From: Bedellia somnulentella
Lineage: Eukaryota; Arthropoda; Insecta; Lepidoptera; Bedelliidae
Direction: 5' to 3'
NCBI GenBank assembly: GCA_963576735.1
Contig: OY755171.1
Span: forward strand, 11,532,001-11,596,000
Length of the DNA: 64,000 bases
Shown here: positions 53,999 to 64,000 of the stretch, one piece after another
How positions within the stretch are numbered: position 1 is the first letter of the stretch
How the letters are laid out: every line of letters begins with the position of its first letter
The notes under the pieces: model-generated
Databases searched by the model: none
What the model was told of the DNA's origin: nothing
What the model saw: the letters and a program-made list of their open reading frames with translations, nothing else
Made by a program: the position numbers and the translations under genes

Positions 53999-54352
53999 AC
54001 TAAAATTGAATTAAGAGATTTCAGCGCAATCTCGCAAAATTTATTATTGTAAACAATAAGTCATGGTTTGGTAATAAGCTGCTTCACATACACAAATCAA
54101 ATTCAATAAGTGAAATTTTAAGTAGGTGTGTTGAAAATCATATATTTCCTGCTCATAAAAAGACGAAACACTTAATTAAAATAATCGTGGCTTATCTGTA
54201 ATATTCAGGGTCAATGTTGGTATATACAGGGTATAATAATTCAATAAAATAACGATAATGTAGATACCCACGATTTCCAGACATTTCCCGGAATTCAGCG
54301 GAAGCAATTATAATACAAAATGCGTAGTCTACTATAAGAGCGTTTAACTGTG

Positions 54353-55024
54353 ACAACTGACCCAGTAAACCGCCCGGTCATTGACTGTGATCCTCCGACA
54401 ACTCAGCGAATTTGTGATGGAACGAGTTCGCTGCGACCATCCGCACCTGTCTGGAAACCCGACGCGCCATCGACATCGGTGGCTCACAAGGGTTCATTCG
54501 CACAGGTGTTGAAGTCAGGTAGCCAACCACGCACCCGTCGTCGCTGCCCGAACCCCCCGCCACCCGCCGCGACTACCAGACGGAGGGAGGGAAAGGAGAA
54601 CCGAGCCGCGCCCTTTCGTGCCGCGCCGAAGACTGTTGGAGACGACGATGGATTTACCCTGGTTGGGAAAAAACCCAAACGTCGTGCTAACAACAGGAAT
54701 AAGCGTGGTACCGTCCCAGCAGCCTCGTGCCCCTTGAAGGCTGCAACACCGGTACTGGATATTTATATATCACGAGTAGCTCCACAGATGACGCACAATG
54801 ACATCTTGCGTCACATTGAGCAGACGAGCCTCGGTCCCATTACCGTGCTCAACATCTCACGTCTGGAGCCCAGTAGGCCTACTAACTTCAAATCCTACTG
54901 GCTCCAGGTTCCCGCAGTCCACGAGAAGATTCTGCTAGGAGAGAATTTTTGGCCTGAGGGAATAGTGTTCCGGCGCTTCAGGGCTGCGCATCAGATCTCA
55001 AAGCCTCTGCCTACCAAGTTGTAA
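54353..55024 (+). pseudogene. LINE ORF1/gag-like fragment
   Basis: The open frame lacks an ATG near its start (it opens after a TAA at 54335), so the N terminus is lost. It is proline- and basic-rich, with FAQVLKSG and GFTLVGKKPKRRANNRNK. It ends in a folded-looking region: DIYISRVAPQMTHNDILRHI, then YWLQVPAVHEK and FWPEGIVFRRFR. The YISR to WPxGxxxRxFR layout recalls the C-terminal domain of LINE ORF1 proteins and related gag-like proteins; this is recall, not alignment. GC content is far above its neighbours. AATAAA follows within 65 bp of the stop. A host gene built from such a domain is the alternative. Confidence 0.5.
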
Positions 55025-55193
55025 AATACTAACATAGACTAAGTTTACTAATATTATATGGACCTTGTTGTCTGAAAATAAATGATTTATTATTATATAT
55101 TATTTATTTATTTACGCTTGAGCGTGCGTAATATGATGTTAGTAAATTATAGCTTCTACATCAAATTTCATATTTAATTGAATAATAATTAGT

Positions 55194-55443
55194 GCCGTGT
55201 AGTATCGGCTTAGAATAGCACTGCCCCGTTTCTTCCGGTGGGTCTACGTAAGAGGCGACAAACGGTTTGGGGCTTTTAAGAGGTTTTTGGGCGATGCTGT
55301 TGGAGACCCATCACGAACAACCCTTATTTCACCATCTTTCTCACACGCCACTTCCAAAAGTGGCTGAGGAATTTTTAATTTCTCAGCTCTGGCTACCCCT
55401 TTTAGGGATTTATAGCCGTGAGTATATGTATGTATGTATGTAT
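55194..55443 (+). repeat. SINE-A
   Basis: Well conserved plus-sense, near full-length copy from GCCGTGTAGTATCGGC to a long TATG tail. Confidence 0.88.
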
Positions 55444-55527
55444 GTCATCAGAATAGAGATTGTATACAAAGACAAAAGACATAGAGTTACACGTATAAAG
55501 AAGGTAAAAATTTGAGCTAATTTTTAA
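55444..55527 (-). repeat. Inverted repeat arm, right
   Basis: Reverse complement of 53914-53998 with a few differences. Confidence 0.82.
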
Positions 55528-55534
55528 CTCCCCA

Positions 55535-55590
55535 GTTGTGGCTACCGCTCCAAAGATTAATAACCGTGAGCATATGTATGTATGTAGGAT
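55535..55590 (+). repeat. SINE-A, 3' end only
   Basis: GTGGCTACCGCTCCAAAG and ACCGTGAGCATATGTATG remain. Confidence 0.6.
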
Positions 55591-55966
55591 TAAATTATTG
55601 AAATCATTTTGATAGACATTAATAATTTCGTAGTCAGAAAATGTAGCTATTAACTAACTAAGTCATTGAAGTAACTATAAGTATATATATGTAGTAATGA
55701 GTTAGTAGTAAAGAGTGGGAATTAAGAGTGTGAGCGAGTGTGAATGTCCTGAAAAAAATACTTTTGTTCTCTGTACAGCACACGTATAAATATTAACAAG
55801 GGATCTGAGTCACTCTTCCATTATCTAGTTTGTCTTAGAAAAGCAAATTTTACATCCATTACAACTAGTGAAACCATAAAAGCCGGTAAACCAAGGGGTA
55901 CAAAATGCCTTTAAAACCTTAAATTTGCTATGCAATTACATAAATATCGCATTAACTAGTAAAATA

Positions 55967-56035
55967 CTCAAAGTGGCGATTAATAGTCTCTGCCTACCCC
56001 AATGGGAAATAATGGCGTTAGTATATGTATGTATG
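55967..56035 (+). repeat. LINE 3' tail fragment
   Basis: CAAAGTGGCGATTAATAG, CTACCCCAATGGGAAATAAT and GGCGTTAGTATATG with a TATG tail. Confidence 0.78.
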
Positions 56036-56207
56036 TATACTCACATGGCTAAAAGAGATAGATCTTAGTCTTAAATTTCAAAGGGGTAGGTTATATTATA
56101 TTACTACAAAGGTTGTTAAAGTCTAGGAAAAGTTTCGTCGGGAAACACTGCGTCATTTGTCATTATATACGAAGAAAATCTTGGTCCTTTTGAATTTATA
56201 ATCATAT

Positions 56208-56285
56208 ATATACTAACGGCTATAAATCCTAATAGGGGTAGCCAGAGCTTCAGAATCAGAAAATGCTTCAGCCACTTTTCACGAA
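56208..56285 (-). repeat. SINE-A, 3' half
   Basis: ATACTAACGGCTATAAATCC, GGGGTAGCCAGAGC and TTCAGCCACTTTTC on the minus strand. Confidence 0.7.
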
Positions 56286-57077
56286 AATTAACCTTAAGAT
56301 TATATATAATCAGAGGGGATGATTGAGGGTTCAATCAGTTATTGTTCAGTTAGATTATATTATCCAAGAATTATTTTATTTCTTGGCTTGAAAAAAATAT
56401 TTTAATGTAGCTTGTAGTGGAATAATTCATGTTAAATTACATTGAATTACAAAGTGTTAATGTATGAATAATTTCGGATCTTTCTTCTTTTGTGTGGCCC
56501 CCTGCATTCGTTTCCCGACGCACACCATTATTCACATTAAGTGGACAGATCCCGGGTCAGATCCAGGCATAAGAAAACACAAAAAGTGGCCGCTTTATCC
56601 GAGCATGATAAATCTACTTCAAATCCGAGAATAGCGTCTTTTATGAACGAAATTGAAATAAACCGACCGAGATCGTAGATGCCTCACTAGCTGCCAACTG
56701 AGATAACTTGGAATACTTTTGATATATAATCGAAAAGAGGATAAAAATCATTTTCAGTGTCCATACGCTTTGTTATTTGTCAAATGTTGTAGTTTCACCA
56801 TTAGTGTACAACTGTTATATTATAGTATAAATTTCAACGCTGTTTATAAGATATGATTATTTTTAAGTTATAAACTACAAAATAACCTAATGCACCATTA
56901 ATACGAATCAATTGACGAGAGTCAATCGTTTATTAAAATCAGTTTTGTAGTTTACGTTCATTTTAGCTTTGCCGCATTCAGATAGAAAATATGTATCTTT
57001 AAGCTAAGTTAAGTTAAAGATAAGTACAGATAAGTTAATGTTTCACTAGTTGTTCCGTGCAATTTCTAGACATAATG
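56286..57077. other. Intergenic DNA, nothing recognised
   Basis: No supported exon or repeat family. Confidence 0.45.
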
Positions 57078-57220
57078 GTGCTTCTTAAGGGATTATTTGG
57101 CGATGGGATTGGAGATCTACTACTATCTTTTCCCCACACAACTTCAAAACGATACTAAGGAATTTCTTATTCTGAAGCTCTAGTTACCCTTTCTTGGGAG
57201 TTATAGCCGTGAGTGTACGT
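57078..57220 (+). repeat. SINE-A, diverged
   Basis: TTAAGGGATTATTTGGCGATG to AGCCGTGAGTGTACG. It is followed by a (TA)n run to 57241. Confidence 0.7.
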
Positions 57221-57685
57221 ATATATATATATATATATATATTTCAGAACAATCATAATTTATCTTTGGTAACTAGGCTTCTATAGAGATTATGCTTTCC
57301 AATGTAAACCTCATCACAACTTTATGTGATCCGATAAGCTATAAAAATCTCAATCTTTTTTATTTCCATAACCAGTCCTCCTCGGGCGCCTTGCCCGGAG
57401 AACTTATATTTTAGGGTTCTGTGGTTAGCACTTTACAAACCAATGTGCTCCCCTACTTTTATCATACTGGTTTATTAACTAAAAGAATTAAAAGCATAAC
57501 TTTCAATGCATAGTTATTTCATGACATGTGACATAGGGATAACTCAGGATATTGATTTTCTAAGGTGACCAAAGTAAAATAGACCACCAAAAACATTTGT
57601 AAGAACTAGCCAAGTATCGGTGGAGCTGCTAGTTTATCTCTGAAAAGTTATGAAATCTAGACTAAATCGTGCCAAGCCTACAATT

Positions 57686-57933
57686 CATACATACATACAT
57701 ACACTCACGGCCATAAATCCCAAAACGGGGTAGCCAGAGCTGCAGAGCTAAAACTCTTTAGTCACATTTGGAAGTTGATAGGGGACAAGATGGTAGAAAT
57801 AAAGTATCGTTGGTGATGGGTCTCCAAAAGCATCGGCCAAAAAACACTTAGAGGAAGCCCCATACCATTAGTCGCCTCTTACGATACCCGAGGGTAGAAG
57901 GGGGTAGTGACATTCTAAGCCGGCACTACGCAG
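57686..57933 (-). repeat. SINE-A
   Basis: Nearly full-length minus-sense copy with the CATA tail and all main blocks. Confidence 0.85.
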
Positions 57934-58630
57934 TTCTAAGCCTAAGATTCCTCACTGAGATTTCTTTATTTTTATAGTTAACGCTCTATGATTGGCCGTG
58001 TACTTGTACCCACTAACGTATAACAAATGTAAGGATACATTAAGATATAATGTAAGTAAACATGGTGAATTATATTATCAATACTAATTAAAAACTTGGA
58101 GAATTGTTTTTTTTTAATGTTTTGCCCCGTGTTTTAATTTTCATGCAAGAACTTAAGAAAATTCAAGTGATTCTAATTGAAGTATCGGTATTTCCTATTC
58201 TCTGTTTTCATATTAGCTTTGATTTGCATTCATTTATTTATTTTACTACATATTAATAATAACTAAAAAGTTCTCCATAAGTGCGTTGAAAATAATCGTA
58301 TGATCAAAGCAATTTTTCAGTACAGTGCTAGGTTCTTTTTGGACCTCGCCTTCGGCTTGGGCTTAGAAGCAATATCGACTGTAATCACTAACTTTGCTGA
58401 AGCGACTGACTTGTTTAACTAGGTGGGCATTAATGCTTCGCGATGCCAAATTGGAGCGAAGTGGCGAGTGATTGTCGAGTACTCGCTAGGGCGAGCACGT
58501 CGATGGCTTTTTATCTCTACACAAAACGCTTCATGTATTGGATAAAAACTTTTCGAGAGAACTTTTAATTTACACACACACTATACTAAGCGCGCGCTAG
58601 TTTTGTTTACATTTGTTTCCCATAGACTTA
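57934..58630. other. Intergenic DNA, nothing recognised
   Basis: A short GC-richer stretch (about 58340-58500) contains GCGAAGTGGCGAGTG and GGGCGAGCACGTCG but no frame. Confidence 0.35.
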
Positions 58631-58673
58631 CATGGGAAACTTTTAAGGGTGATCATTCCTCAATGGTGACATC
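58631..58673 (-). repeat. Short dispersed repeat (pair with 60772-60812)
   Basis: On the minus strand ACCATTGAGGAATGATCACC and TTTCCCAT match 60772-60812 on the plus strand, giving an inverted pair around the coiled-coil gene. Confidence 0.65.
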
Positions 58674-58809
58674 TATCTGATTTTCGATTCTGCGCCGGTC
58701 GCCTGCGAAGGTACAAAAAACTGCACAGGTCTATTCAAATACACGCTACGGTCTACCTGCACAGGCATACCCTCCGGTACACCGTAGTGTGTGTGGCCGC
58801 CTTTAGCCT
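58673..58809 (-). CDS. Candidate terminal exon, unknown protein
   Basis: After a possible acceptor (TTTACGCACCAG) the minus strand stays open for 44 codons to a TAG at 58675-58673. It reads GGHTHYGVPEGMPVQVDRSV, then NRPVQFFVPSQATGAESKIR. Composition and codon mix are unlike the AT-rich surroundings. No upstream exon was found. The stop lies within two bases of a short repeat, so the frame may have been cut by it. It could also be a fragment of a processed gene copy. Confidence 0.38.
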
Positions 58810-58996
58810 CTGGTGCGTAAATAAATATGAAAGGATATGAAAAAGCATAAGTTAAAAACACATAAGAATGACTATCACAGACAACCTATGACAAACGTTA
58901 TGTCAACAATATTTGCATAGTTTTGCAGAGTTATTTTGTATTTCATTTTTACATTCGTTTATTTAATTCCTTTTCGTAAATATTAATTCCAGCATC

Positions 58997-59142
58997 ATGA
59001 TAACTGACGAAGAAAAAGAACGTAATCAGGAAATGGTCACCACCGATATAATTGAAAGTCAAGTTACAAAGAGAATTTGTCGGGAGCAAGATTGTGAAGA
59101 TATGCGTAATGCGTTGAAAGCAATCAGTTCTGAACTAAATAG
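58997..59142 (+). CDS. Coiled-coil gene, exon 1
   Basis: Opens MITDEEKERNQEMV and ends in phase 2 (AAT AG|GTGAAG). Confidence 0.72.
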
Positions 59143-60423
59143 GTGAAGTATTTTATTAGAATAGATAGGAACATTTAAGGAGTAAGAGTCGTGTTTCAGG
59201 TTCAGATTCTTACCGGCTCTTAGTCCGGCTTCCTCTTCTAGCGATTTATAGCCGTGAGTATATGTATGTATGTATGAAGAATACAACAAATATATTTTTA
59301 GTATTTAGTCTACCCTATTTTATAAATAAATATCTTAGTGATTGGATATATATAAATTTAAATATGAACCTGAGATCTATTAATAATGAGCCGAACGCTC
59401 TACCACTGATACTGAAAATAAAAACTTTCATATATTTTTATTTTTATTTCTTATTGCAAATTAGAAAACTATTGTTTCCTAGTCTTGATGCTATTTTTAT
59501 ATGTGTATAACATAATATTTTACATATTGTTGAGTTAGTATTTTTGTATCCCATAATGCGAGTTTTACTTTAAGCTGTGTATAATATGTCCGAATACTTA
59601 TTAAATTTCAGATTCATATCGGAAACATGCTCCAACGCCACTATGACCAATTCGCCAAGATCGAAAAAGAGAATTAACCATCTACAGATTTACTTATTGG
59701 AAGCGAACAAAAAGATTAATTGTTTCAAAAGCGAGCTCGAAACAGCTTGTAGTACGTTTTCAGTTCTATAGTAACATAATAATTAATTTAACAAACATAT
59801 TCATTTTCAAGCTTTGGTATTTTTAAACTATGAGGTTCTATAACTCTTAACTATTTTTTTTTACAGATATTGCAAAGTCATGTGCTAAATGTAGAACAAC
59901 ATGTAGTGACGGTCCAACACATTGTCGCAAAAAAGAGAAATACGATTGTGAAGAACACCATCGGCTGAAAGAGGAGAACGAAAGACTCCGAAATCATATT
60001 TCTAACTTATGTGATTTTATACAACAAGCATATACAAAATTAAAAAGCTTAGGGCATGAACCCGTTGCTCGAAAAAATACGATCGATCAACTAAAAGAAA
60101 TAATATTCACTTGCGGCGAATATTACAAAAGCAACCAATGTCTCAAAAACCGTATAAACAATTTGGAGTGCCAACTAGATGATTTAAACAAAGATTTGGA
60201 TAACTTGAAACTGAATAAGAAGACATATGATGAGCATTTAAAAAATAAATTGAAAAAGTGCAGTTCAGAGTGTCAATTAATGCAGCTAGATTATTTAGAT
60301 AATAATAGTGTGTCTTCAATAAAGTTATCTGAACACTTTGAACAAGTGAGAAGTTTGCTTATAAACGAAAATAAAGTGCTTTTAGATTTAGAGAATATAA
60401 CAAATGAAATTAGCAAAATTTAA
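58997..60423 (+). CDS. Coiled-coil protein, three exons
   Basis: Exons 58997-59142, 59612-59751 and 59867-60423 join with AG acceptors and GTGAAG and GTACGT donors to an 843 nt frame (280 residues plus stop). The protein is charged and rich in lysine, glutamate and leucine, with heptad-like stretches such as LKEENERLRNHISNL and INNLECQLDDLNKDLDNL. A cysteine-rich part (CAKCRTTCSDGPTHC) lies near residue 100. There is no signal peptide or membrane span. It is probably an intracellular structural or scaffold coiled coil; no family was recognised. CAG lies four bases before the ATG, so an upstream exon is possible. AATAAA at 60589-60594 is a likely poly(A) signal. Intron 1 holds a SINE-A end. 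Confidence 0.78.
59217..59275 (+). repeat. SINE-A, 3' end, intronic
   Basis: TTCCTCTTCTAGCGATTTATAG, CGTGAGTATATG and a TATG tail lie in intron 1 of the coiled-coil gene. Confidence 0.75.
59612..59751 (+). CDS. Coiled-coil gene, exon 2
   Basis: Acceptor TTAAATTTCAG, donor GTACGT, ends in phase 1. It encodes SPRSKKRINHLQIYLLEANK. Confidence 0.75.
59867..60423 (+). CDS. Coiled-coil gene, exon 3
   Basis: Acceptor TTTTTTTTACAG. This exon holds the cysteine-rich part and the main coiled coil, and ends ENITNEISKI then TAA. Confidence 0.78.
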
Positions 60424-60588
60424 TTTATATTAAAAATAATTGAGTTGAGCTATAAATTACCCACGATCAATAATAATTTACTTTCGGGATGCTTTCAGGT
60501 GTTATTATGTATTTTCTATTTTTAATCTAATTACTTTTGGTGTTTATACTGTTTTGCTATTTATAATGAATAATATATGCATACCTTA

Positions 60589-60594
60589 AATAAA
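60589..60594 (+). terminator. Poly(A) signal AATAAA
   Basis: Lies 166 bp after the coiled-coil gene stop codon. Confidence 0.55.
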
Positions 60595-60771
60595 TTATAA
60601 TTATTGTAACGAAGCTCCATTTACCCCCGACTTTTGTATTAGGCTTGTCACAAAACTCTTCCTAAACGGTTGATCCGATCACAGCCAAATTTGGTTGATC
60701 TCAGTCACGATGGTTCAAGACATCAAGGACAAGGTTTAAACCAAGAGATAATTTAAAAAGACGTTACCATT

Positions 60772-60812
60772 GAGGAATAATCACCCTTGAAATTTTCCCA
60801 TACAAAGGGGGA
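60772..60812 (+). repeat. Short dispersed repeat (pair with 58631-58673)
   Basis: ACCATTGAGGAATAATCACCC and TTTCCCAT match the minus strand of 58631-58673. Confidence 0.65.
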
Positions 60813-61014
60813 TGGGCATTTTGGTCCCCATGCTCAATCAAGTTGAATCATATATCATTCTAAAGCCCTGTTAGTGTAGAAAAAACGACTATGGGAGCAA
60901 TCTTGTTAGACATGCCGATTTTGATCTACAGTTTTTTGAAAATCTTGATTTCGTTAATTATGTGAAATGATGATAATTCATGTACCTGTATAGCTCGTGC
61001 TTGCCCTTCTGGTG

Positions 61015-61235
61015 TTACTTAGTAATTATGTTATACTTAAAACATCTCAATGCTGAAACGACATTGTAAAAACTGTCAGAGTTTGCAATAAATTGTCATA
61101 ATTAAATCGAAAATGTTAAAAGTGTTGATAATGAAATTACATTAAATAATGAAAAATTAGCCTTTACGGATAGCGCAATTTTCTTAGGGATACACTTGGA
61201 CTCAACTTACCAAATAAAAACTAAAAGTTACTTTT
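61015..61235 (+). pseudogene. LINE reverse transcriptase relic
   Basis: The stretch TLNNEKLAFTDSAIFLGIHL then DSTYQIKT (about 61136-61220) matches the FLGITLD-type region after the RT active site in jockey/CR1-like LINEs, as I recall it. The rest is too decayed to follow. It is unrelated to the RTE-like LINE at 34690. Confidence 0.5.
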
Positions 61236-62420
61236 AAAATAAAATAAAACGATGGAAAAGGAAACTAACAAAACTTTTTTTGAGGGCCTTGATTCAATGT
61301 AATCAGGTCACCTGAAATAAAATAAGTTTATGTAAATTCGTCATAGTTATACAAATTTTAAGGAGTGATTTTTTTCATTTATTATTTTAGTTATTGTAAA
61401 ATGCGTCGTATTCTTATTTTCTGTATAGACAGCAGAATAATCAAACAATATTTAAATAAAAAACGTTATATTTTTTTATTAAAACATCAATTCAGATATT
61501 TAAACTTATACCTATGTGCATATTTTCTAATACAGTACAAATACAACAACCAGAATTAAATAATATTCCCATCCCTATTCTTACACTGCTGAGCAGTGGT
61601 AGTAAACATTTGGCTAGTTCATCAAAATGAAAATAGGTATAATAAATACATCTATACTACCATATTAAACAAATTTCTTTATGAAACCTACAAGAATTAG
61701 CTTATTAAGTATTGCGACACGCGCAACAAACTACACGGTTCGTTCAGTTTAAAACGATCGTAGTGTTTATCAGTCATTCGAAATATCGTTGCTCTAAAAA
61801 GCGCATTCAACCAAACGACACGCTGTAAATACCGCTACATTAATACAAAGTTTATTTTAAAAAAAGACGAATTTTGTAACAACTGACTTTTGTTACATTT
61901 ACGGGACAAAAGTTGTTAAGTTAGATATTGACGAAAACTAAACAAGTTTAAAAATGTCACACTCACAGGATTTTTGTTTGAGTACATAAAAGTGTTAGCT
62001 GGGCCTCGCTCGCTCGACTCTCGCTTGACCACAGTAGCCAAAGGTTTGACACCTCTGAATTGACTTCAATGAATTAGTGAATCTACCTAACAATAGATGC
62101 CGCTGTTTTAAATTACAATAAATCCAGTCATTTCTTAGAAATATAAAATGAAACACTAAAAATAAATCATTAAAAATATAAATAGTTACGAAAATAAACA
62201 GATTTTTTTTCTGCTTGCACATTAGATTTATAATGACGTAAGGCGCACTTCAGCATATTCGTTTTTTTTTTTCGAAAATTCAATGAGAGGTTTTTCATTT
62301 TTTACTTTTTTTCTTCTTCCCTGTTCTCAGGATAGATGGCGCCAGACTTGCTATGTTACTGGTAGGAACGGAACGTCACACCGTTTTTCACACTTAGATG
62401 TAATGATATCGTAAAACGGA
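61236..62420. other. Intergenic DNA, nothing firmly recognised
   Basis: 61735-61830 is less AT-rich, with ACGATCGTAGTGTTTATCAG, possibly a promoter or untranslated exon. No coding exon was found. Confidence 0.35.
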
Positions 62421-62423
62421 ACG

Positions 62424-62430
62424 TATATAA
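62424..62430 (+). promoter_or_regulatory. TATA-like box
   Basis: TATATAA lies 31 bp before the ATG of the next frame. This is too close for a normal 5' leader unless the transcript is nearly leaderless, so it may be chance. Confidence 0.25.
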
Positions 62431-62454
62431 AAACGTTCTGATTTGAAAGTCTAA

Positions 62455-62641
62455 ATGAATATCAGTTTAAGCCAAGATAGCTTAAAAGTAAATAAACAAA
62501 TACGGTGTTTATATTTAACATTCTTTTTGTTGTTTTTACTCGCCAAAAACTTACTCTATGGTGATGTGACACATGTTTTTAAAGTTGACATTGGCGAAAT
62601 TATTGTGGCAACACGATTGAGGCCACGAAGAAAAAATTTAA
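62455..62641 (+). CDS. Candidate first exon with hydrophobic segment
   Basis: The ATG frame has a 17-residue polar start, then CLYLTFFLLFLLAKNLLYGD, then THVFKVDIGEIIVATRLRPR. It ends at a strong donor (TTA A|GTAAGT). The hydrophobic run could be a signal peptide or membrane anchor. The residue mix after it looks coding. Further exons would lie beyond 62650 but none was identified before 63390. Unknown protein. Confidence 0.45.
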
Positions 62642-63389
62642 GTAAGTAACTAAGTAACGTAGTTACATCGACGCCACACAGTGGGCTGGAATTCGCGTTT
62701 CATAGACATTCAAGTAAATTTTTTTAAGTGACGCTTTTTTTGCTTGTATGCGATAGAGAATACCTGCAATATGCATTATATAATGAACTTTCAGGTTTAT
62801 AAACGTAAACAGCGCAGTCAGAATTTTTTTCGAAAAAAATTGTATGGCGCTAGCATAACAAATGATGATATCTCCATAATCGCACAATTGCGCCTAATAT
62901 CCTCCTAGGTTATTAATATAGACATTATTTAAGATTTTTTGACATACTTCATGCCACGGTCAAACGTGCGTTTTTTTTTTTAAAAATATTTTTGTTTATT
63001 TTTTCGTTTTTAATTAATATCAAGCATTACATGGGTGTATATAGACTTTACATTTACGCAAAATAATTGAATGAAATATAAAAAAAGGGAAATTTGCTTA
63101 AAAACTCATTAGCTGGATGGAATCAGAAAAGGTTATTATCTAATGATCCTCAAAATCCCCAATTAAATTAAGGAAATTATAGTTTGTTAATGACAATATT
63201 TTAACTAGCTACCGTCTTTTTGAATACCATATCTATTAAATCATTGGGTTCTCATTAGTAAGCAAATAAGAGGGTAGTTAGTAAATAACTTGTTCGGGCA
63301 CAGACTTTTAAGTCGTTCGCAATAAATAGAAGTACACTAAAAAAAAATCATTTAGTAATCATTCTTCAATCATTGAAAGTACAAACATC
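62642..63389. other. Intergenic or intron DNA, nothing recognised
   Basis: AT-rich, without a supported exon. Confidence 0.4.
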
Positions 63390-64000
63390 ATGGCAAGCAT
63401 CGCAACAAACTTGGATTTGTTCGTTATTTTGAAAAATGCTGACAAACTCAGTAACTTTAATTTTTTGTTTCAAACCGTGCGCTCTCGTTTAAACAACAGT
63501 GTATCTGAAGAAGATTGTGTGACTTTAAAAGAATTTTGCCGGAGATTCACTAGGGCTGCACAGAAACGATATGAATCAACACAACGGAAATATGAGAGAT
63601 TCCGAACTGATTACGAAAGTTGGCTTGAAGCTGATGTTGATTGGCCGAGTTGCTTAAAAGAAAATATGAAATCAATTACTCAGAATGAGGGAAGTCCTAT
63701 AGTGCCAATTTTGGAGCCATCACCAAGTTCTAACGTTACTATTTTGGAGTCATCATCAAGCGTTACTGGTTCTCTTTTGGAGCCATCTACATCATCCATT
63801 GGAACAATGACGAAAAGAAAAATATCAAATCGTAAACCTTTTGAAGACTTGGGAACAAAACAGAAAAAGAGGCGGAGTGGAGACCTGACTGACAAAGATT
63901 CCAGTGAGCTCGTATTTGCCACTATTTCTAAGTTGAAAGATGAAGGCCAAAACAGAATTGCATCTGTGATTGAATATATGGTGAAACACCCAGAATCAAT
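63390..64000 (+). CDS. Unknown protein, runs off the window end
   Basis: The ATG at 63390 opens a frame of at least 203 codons with no stop before the window ends. The N-terminal about 90 residues are helical and charged (FCRRFTRAAQKRYESTQRKY). A serine-rich linker with three loose repeats of the ILEPS/ILESS/LLEPS type follows (about 103-130). Then comes a basic stretch like a nuclear signal (KRKISNRKPFE, KQKKRR), then LVFATISKLKDEGQNRIASV. The family was not recognised. A nuclear or transposon-associated protein is possible. The uninterrupted length and balanced composition support real coding. Confidence 0.62.
   Translation, partial: MASIATNLDLFVILKNADKLSNFNFLFQTVRSRLNNSVSEEDCVTLKEFCRRFTRAAQKRYESTQRKYERFRTDYESWLEADVDWPSCLKENMKSITQNEGSPIVPILEPSPSSNVTILESSSSVTGSLLEPSTSSIGTMTKRKISNRKPFEDLGTKQKKRRSGDLTDKDSSELVFATISKLKDEGQNRIASVIEYMVKHPES

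Noticed and set aside
55267..55515. 82-codon frame
   Set aside because: It is SINE-A plus the inverted repeat arm; the same peptide recurs wherever SINE-A is plus-sense.

Overview
This is eukaryotic, AT-rich insect DNA, almost certainly from a moth or butterfly. Genes are sparse and split into short exons by introns. The intergenic DNA is packed with repeat types familiar from Lepidoptera: elements carrying the CGCGACTTCGTCCGCG-type head, ends with AACCGACTT, Helitrons ending CTAG, and RTE-like LINEs with microsatellite tails. There are no operons, rRNA, CRISPR arrays or convincing functional tRNA genes. All gene models below were built by eye from splice sites and reading frame. None has been checked against transcripts.

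Layout. 1-7000: a broken transposon protein, hairpin elements, a minisatellite and a composite repeat. 7000-17900 (minus strand): a small multi-exon gene for a secreted poly-serine protein. Its introns are full of repeats, including a minus-strand LTR element, and two of its exons plus its terminal exon are duplicated. 18000-23700: SINEs and a 1.5 kb element with terminal inverted repeats. 23820-28160 (minus strand): a second small secreted-protein gene made of four repeated histidine-rich exon cassettes. 29900-45300: SINEs, a 5'-truncated LINE with an intact reverse transcriptase frame, two 990 bp Helitrons and a 600 bp hairpin. 45900-55600: SINEs, candidate orphan exons, a tandem duplication that preserves an empty SINE site, and a GC-rich LINE ORF1-like fragment between inverted repeats. 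58600-60600: a three-exon coiled-coil protein gene on the plus strand, with a possible minus-strand exon beside it. 62400-64000: a possible first exon with a hydrophobic segment, and an ORF that runs off the window end.

The most interesting signal is the pair of minus-strand secreted-protein genes. Both begin with a signal-peptide exon ending in phase 2, then a short exon that restores phase 0, then small phase 0-0 cassettes carrying acidic serine motifs (SSEE). Any cassette can therefore be gained or lost without a frameshift, and both genes show such gains. The shared layout suggests paralogy. Both products may be phosphorylated at S-x-E sites, and the histidine-rich one may bind metal, but these are inferences.

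The second theme is a retroposon network. One LINE family and two abundant SINE families end in a similar short stem-loop, then CGTGA, then a TATGT-type repeat. Several copies have target-site duplications, 5' truncation or 5' inversion, as expected of LINE-driven copying.
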